A stretch of DNA of 64,000 nt from Arthonia radiata (lineage: Eukaryota; Ascomycota; Arthoniomycetes; Arthoniales; Arthoniaceae): positions 657,760 to 721,759 of the forward strand of contig PSQN01000001.1 of NCBI GenBank assembly GCA_002989075.1. Reading direction: 5' to 3'. Below, piece after piece: positions 59,466-64,000 of this stretch. Numbering within the stretch: position 1 is the stretch's first letter; the number at the start of each line of letters is the position of its first letter. Position numbers and translations under genes: made by a program. The notes under the pieces are model-generated. The model saw nothing but the letters and a program-made list of their open reading frames with translations, made no database searches and had not been told where the DNA came from.

Positions 59466-60394
59466 CTTGATCTTTTCCTACTTACGCTGCAGGTTGATTG
59501 GGTGAAACAAACGAGCAAGCACTAACAAAAGGCTCGCGAAGCTGCAGGATGGGCTTAAAAATTGAGATCGGGGCACTGCGCCTTCTTATTTACTACAGGC
59601 GGAGCACTGGCTGTGCTCGTGGCTTCCTTGGTTACCTGAGCTACCTTGCGTGAGCTACTTCGCAACGGCGCTATCAGGCGCACAATGACGGCAATCATCC
59701 CAAGATCAACACTGGTCTGCATGAAAGCCTTCAAACTAACAGCGGGGATTGACAAACAAGTGATCTGATAAGAGATCGTCTAGGCAGTTTGGGGAAGTTA
59801 ACGTTGCACCCGGAGGAGACTTTGCTGTCGGTTGCTGTAGGAATGGTTGCTGCTAGCTTCATCGGGATTAGCTTCGCATTGTATACATGTACTGGATGCG
59901 ATGGTACTATCTTCGATCCCATAGGCTTCGAGTCAAACCGTGAGAATTTCTCGATCCAGACGCCTCCGGTAAGACAGAACGAGGAGGTGCGAATAGTATT
60001 TCCTTGGCACGGAAGTTTTGTAGCCGACATCTGCGTAACGATATGCTGAACCTACCAATGCGAGAGGGCGCGCGGCTCTATTTAAGCCTGCACAGAACTT
60101 GCCAGGAGTCACTCTGGTGGATGCTGAAGTGGAGCTTCTAGAATGCTGGATAGAGGAGGTTGGTGTGATGCCAGAGATTGGCTGGCGCCTTCGCAGGCCT
60201 GCATTAGATCTATCGTTTCGGGCTTCGTACATCGCGTCTGTTCCCCTCGTTGTTGAATATTTACCATGCGCGTACCACATCGCTAAAGCGGATCTCCTAT
60301 GCACAATTTGCTCTTCTCGACTTCCTTTTCTGACATTATTTCTGGCGCGTGGCGTGTTCCTTTGTGTCGTCTCATGAATGGTTCCATCTCACGA
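59466..60394. other. intergenic, upstream of carboxypeptidase
   Basis: About 930 bp. The left part holds the carboxypeptidase promoter and leader. A plus-strand frame at 59789-60049 includes a hydrophobic run (LLSVAVGMVAASFIGISFAL) and could be a small membrane protein, but start and family are unclear. Otherwise nothing is seen. Confidence 0.4.
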
Positions 60395-60432
60395 CGGTGC
60401 GGTGCGGTGCGGTGCGGTGCGGTGCGGTGCGG
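60395..60432 (+). repeat. pentanucleotide microsatellite (CGGTG)n
   Basis: Seven full CGGTG units plus CGG run without interruption in the 3' flank of the GT25 gene. Likely length-polymorphic between strains. Confidence 0.95.
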
Positions 60433-60516
60433 ACAAGCACCTAGCGGCCCGAGTGGCGGTTGACTTTCGGGTAACGCTCGTGTGTCATTTCTCTACCCGC
60501 GGACACCTCTTCAACT

Positions 60517-62102
60517 TCAACGATCATTATACGACATAGGACCATCAAGATACTTGCTCGCACTATTCGCACTCTTCGAAACATTCGTGTCTGGATACTG
60601 GTCCTCGAAGTCTGTCTCGCCACTGACCAGCTTCTTCATGTTGATCATCGCACTGTACCTCAGGTTGTAGTCGAACCCCTTTTCGCGCTCCTCGCCGTGG
60701 TGATCCGCAAACCAGGGGCTTTCGATCTCGAAGTCTTTGCTGATGTCACCAGGCGGTCGGTATTGAGCGAACATGGCGGGCTGCACGCCGAGACAGGCGC
60801 CTCGGTGCATTCGCGTGTCTTGATCTTGACAGTAGTGCTCGACCATGGCGTCGAATGGAGCGTCAAGGGCGCGCACGCCAGTATAGTGTAACAGCTTCCG
60901 CGCGCCTTCCTGGGAGATCGCAAAACCATGAGTGCAGATGAACTTCATCGAATGATGAACAGCGCGAGTGTGATTGCGGCCTTCTTCATACCATCGGAAT
61001 GAAGGGTAGTGTACCTCGTCGACGTGAGTGATGTGATGCGGCTCTGGTACTGTGGGGTCGTCGTTGATCATCACGTGGCCCTTTGGCACCCAGCGTCGCA
61101 GATTCTCGTCCAGGTGAGGGTCTGGGTATTTGGGAGAGACCAGACCGCAGTGACCGAGATGGATCATATCCCAGCCGTCTCCGTAGGGTGATGTCGTCGG
61201 CTCTTTTGTCTTCGGTAGGTCGCCGAAGATCATGGGCTCCGGCTGGATGTCGAATTCGCCAAAGGGGTAGCTAGGGTCAGCGTAGACGGGCACTTCGACT
61301 AGTGTGCCATTTGAGGTGTAGTTTGAATGACCGTGCTCAACATCAAGAGGCTGAATAAGGGCACGCGTTGATTGCGCTACCTGCTCGAGAGTATCTTTGA
61401 TGCGAACATCCCAGTCGGCATCTTCCTCGAAGATCAATGCGGAGCCGAGCCTAGTCTGCACGATTCTGAGGGGGATGTCAGCGTGTAGGTCCTTTCAAGC
61501 TATCGAGGGGCATGCTCACTCTCGAAGGATGTTCAAGTGCGTTCTCCAAGCGCCCACAGTACCGTCGTTGTGGCTCGTTCCATGAAGTGGCGGAAGAGCC
61601 TTGTCGGGAACCTCTTGCCGCCGGACGCCATCCACAAAGGTGACATCGAAGCCAGTACCTGCTGCAGCTATTTCATGCTCGTCAGCCACGTCGAAATCAA
61701 GGTAGAGGCAACTAAACACAATATACCCAACGCAAGAGAGTCACGTCGGTCGGAGCGCTCTTTCATGCTCACCACAAATACCTTGCCGAACTGTGAAACG
61801 TAAGCAAGTAACACGAGACGAGAAATTTGGGGTTTGACACATACACCGAGGGTGGCATTTCGCACATTCTCTAGACGAGCGTCTTGGTATTCCTGGCGAT
61901 GTCTCGACGACGACGAGTCCTCATACTGTTGTCTATCATAATAGTATGAGTCTTCATGCGATCCCGTGTCGTCGCCATAATGCTTGCGTGAAGTGCGAAA
62001 TGAATGGGTGGTATAGCTTGTGTCGAGGCTGTTGTAGACAATGAAGAGTATAAAGAAACAAACAGTGAATGCAATAAGCACTGGAGGTTTGACGGACGTC
62101 AT
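60517..62102 (-). CDS. GT25-family glycosyltransferase, type II membrane protein
   Basis: Exons 62102-61845, 61790-61727, 61667-61520 and 61465-60517 (introns 54, 59 and 54 bp) encode 472 aa. A single membrane segment (VLIAFTVCFFILFIVYN) near the N-terminus predicts a Golgi-type type II protein. The GT25 (LPS/collagen galactosyltransferase-like) fold shows KVFVVSMKERSDRRDSLAL, FDVTFVDGVRRQEVPDKALP, GAWRTHLNILR, SALIFEEDADWDVRI, WDMIHLGHCG and CTHGFAISQEGARKLL. The EEDADWD text is the expected acidic metal site. The sugar and acceptor are unknown; fungal members are thought to modify cell-wall or secreted glycans. The 64-bp exon 2 is supported by the family motif spanning its far junction. Confidence 0.9.
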
Positions 62103-63888
62103 GATAATCGGTCTGAGCCTGATGCAGCTGACTACCGTCGAAGGAAGGTATTTTGAGTGTTCGAGAAAGCCTAACGACAAGAAGCAGGAAAGAGCAGGAA
62201 AGAGCGTCACGCGCAAGCGGCGTTGGGCAGCTGCAAAGGGTAGATGGATAAGTGAACGGGCGAATTGACACATATCAGTGAGCCTACACCATCTTAAAGC
62301 ATCCGATGCGGCCATCCCGCTTCTGTGTGAGGACTAATGCGGCACGTGGAGCTCTACTGGACCAGACCGGTGGCTGTCGCTTCTAGAGCATAACGGGCAG
62401 TGACGCGCTCTTGGGGGCTCCTATGAGTGCCAAGAGAAGCGGTCATGAAGGGAGGGTCATGAAGGGAGTATGAGAGTGTCAGACTGCTGCGGTAAGCCAC
62501 CGCGGGGGCCGTTTGTGATTGAACAGGCTGACCATATCTTGATGTATGGGGACTGTTCGGAATTGGAGTGTATGGGAGAGACTCCGATTCGGTAGGCATT
62601 CGATAGCAACGTTGTTCTCACGTGTGAACCCAGTAAGTACACATGCCGCGCAAGGCACGTTTGTCACAGCATACGCGCACCGCGCGGTACTTCCTAATTG
62701 GTGGCGAGCTTATCCCAATTAACGGGTTGAGATGCATCCACAGGGCCAAAACCGTCCTTTCTTACGCTGACTACAACAGCCACGGCGATGGCTCGCTCAC
62801 AGTCTTCTTCCTGTGGAGGATTCAGGACTTGTGCTCGCAAGCTTAAATGTATGATGCGTGCTGAGTGCCTAGCTCGCATGAGGCCAGACTTCAGCACCAA
62901 GCTTTTCGGTAGCTCGTGAGTCGTAGGCGAAGTGAAGAAGGAAGTTGGAAAGCCGTGTGCATGCGGCAACTGATTTGGGCGAACTAGGGGCTGATGCGGC
63001 AAGGCCGACGAAACGCTCATGCAGCCCTATCCGCGAGCTCATCCCCCGGACCCTTCAGGACATCTTTCGAAACTAATACGGTCAGCAATCACTCGCCTCA
63101 ACAATTCCCCTATGCATATGCATGTCAGATACAACTCCCCGAAATAGTCCTTCTACACCGTGGCTTCTATGTCAAAATACTCACAGCGCCTACTCATCGC
63201 AGCGGGCATCTTGAGGTGGATTGCGGCATCCAACTCCCGCTGCTCCACGGCATTCTTCGCATCATTTACCATGTCTGCCTATCCATGTCTCATCTTGTGA
63301 AGTTTCAAGGGCGACTGACGTCTGATGCGAGCCGTCGCCGTGGATTGGGGCTGGAAATGCGGCAAGCCTGCCGCGAGCGTTGCGGCCGGTGCACGGGACA
63401 GTGCGGAATCTGAGGCAGCTGCTTTTACAACGTTACACGTGTAAGCCTATTGTCATTCTCTGACCTCTAAGATGCCTGTAGCGACGAAATCATGCCGCTT
63501 GGGTGGCTTGTTGTCTGCTGTCAGCGCCGAACACATAAGCGGTTTCGGGTGGGGACTCGTATGTTACCTGTGAATGAGGAGGTCTGACAGAGATCGTCTG
63601 TACGGGGCTGATGAAAGAAATTGTTGACTCCGAGTTTGCTGGAGGATCTGTAAGATAACCTCCGTTTCATGCTTCTTTAAAATTACATAGGTTCACTCTG
63701 GGGGATGGAAACCATTTGTTGACTACATCTCACGTGCTACATCCGCCCACGGAAGCCGTGTTTGAGGACCGTGATGGACAACTTCCCACGCAGCTTTCAA
63801 AGTCTGGCAGTCGATCTTTCCTCAGACTGACCTCTGAACAGACTTGAGCTCATGTTTCTGGTGCTTAAGACGCGGTGGCACGGGTCGC
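62103..63888. other. intergenic, upstream of GT25
   Basis: About 1.8 kb between the GT25 start and the alcohol dehydrogenase stop. A small tandem duplication (GGTCATGAAGGGAG twice, near 62441-62468) is visible. Short open frames such as 62994-63413 plus show no family. No gene is supported. Confidence 0.5.
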
Positions 63889-64000
63889 TCACAATTTGGT
63901 CATGTCGACGACGCAGCGGATGCAATCGCCTGCCTTCATGTCGTTGAATGCGTTATTAATGCCACCAAGATTCTGTCGGTGCGTGATGAACTCGTCGACC
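63889..64000 (-). CDS. class III alcohol dehydrogenase / S-(hydroxymethyl)glutathione dehydrogenase, C-terminus only
   Basis: The last 36 codons and a stop are visible on the minus strand, reading VDEFITHRQNLGGINNAFND then MKAGDCIRCVVDM and ending TKL. This matches the conserved end of glutathione-dependent formaldehyde dehydrogenase (VDEFVTHRQPLEGVNKAFHDMHAGDCIRCVVDM in relatives). The enzyme oxidises S-hydroxymethylglutathione with NAD and reduces S-nitrosoglutathione in the cytosol. The rest lies beyond the right edge. The Asn in place of Pro in THRQNL and GGINN are minor variations. Confidence 0.85.
   Translation of the reverse strand, partial: VDEFITHRQNLGGINNAFNDMKAGDCIRCVVDMTKL

Overview
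The window reads as nuclear DNA of a filamentous ascomycete fungus. Genes are monocistronic on both strands. They are split by short GT-AG introns, mostly 46-110 bp, with CTRAC-type branch points. Families such as Zn2Cys6 regulators, GH43 arabinanase, mpaB/DUF2236 oxygenase, GT25 and carboxypeptidase S1 are typical of Pezizomycotina. The gene content suggests Dothideomycetes; that is an inference, not a measurement. All exon models below were read by hand from splice signals, reading frame and family knowledge.

Layout. Positions 1-7.9 kb hold a truncated CUE/Smr gene, a dynamin-like GTPase, a GMPPA-type GDP-mannose pyrophosphorylase and an alpha/beta-hydrolase-like gene. From 7.9 to 13.8 kb is gene-poor, with only fragments of an unknown minus-strand gene. 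From 13.8 to 18.3 kb a TfdA-like dioxygenase converges on a zinc-cluster regulator. From 18.3 to 32.5 kb is a second gene-poor stretch. It holds a decayed kinase-like gene, a small disordered-protein gene, a large imperfect palindrome, a small cysteine-rich secreted protein and an orphan gene. From 32.5 kb to the end the DNA is gene-dense: GH43 arabinanase, mitochondrial carrier, GT8 transferase, free-methionine-R-sulfoxide reductase, mpaB-like oxygenase, copper P-type ATPase, two uncharacterised proteins, dynactin p25, an Arf6-type GTPase, SGF29, mannose-6-phosphate isomerase, ribosomal protein S8, a serine carboxypeptidase, GT25, and the C-terminus of a class III alcohol dehydrogenase.

Shared themes: mannose-6-phosphate isomerase and the GDP-mannose pyrophosphorylase homologue serve the same mannose-nucleotide pathway but lie about 48 kb apart and are not clustered. 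GT8, GT25 and the signal-peptide proteins belong to the secretory and cell-surface side. Three gene pairs share divergent promoters: dynamin/GMPPA, carrier/GT8 and SGF29/PMI. I see no CRISPR array, rRNA, convincing tRNA, LTR element, biosynthetic gene cluster or operon. I did not find a clearly new multi-gene system. The most notable points are single-gene oddities: a reductase with a 5-nt microexon and a lost redox cysteine, a zinc cluster in the middle of its regulator, a SUMO-interacting-like motif in a dynamin-like protein, and a palindrome with transition-biased divergence.
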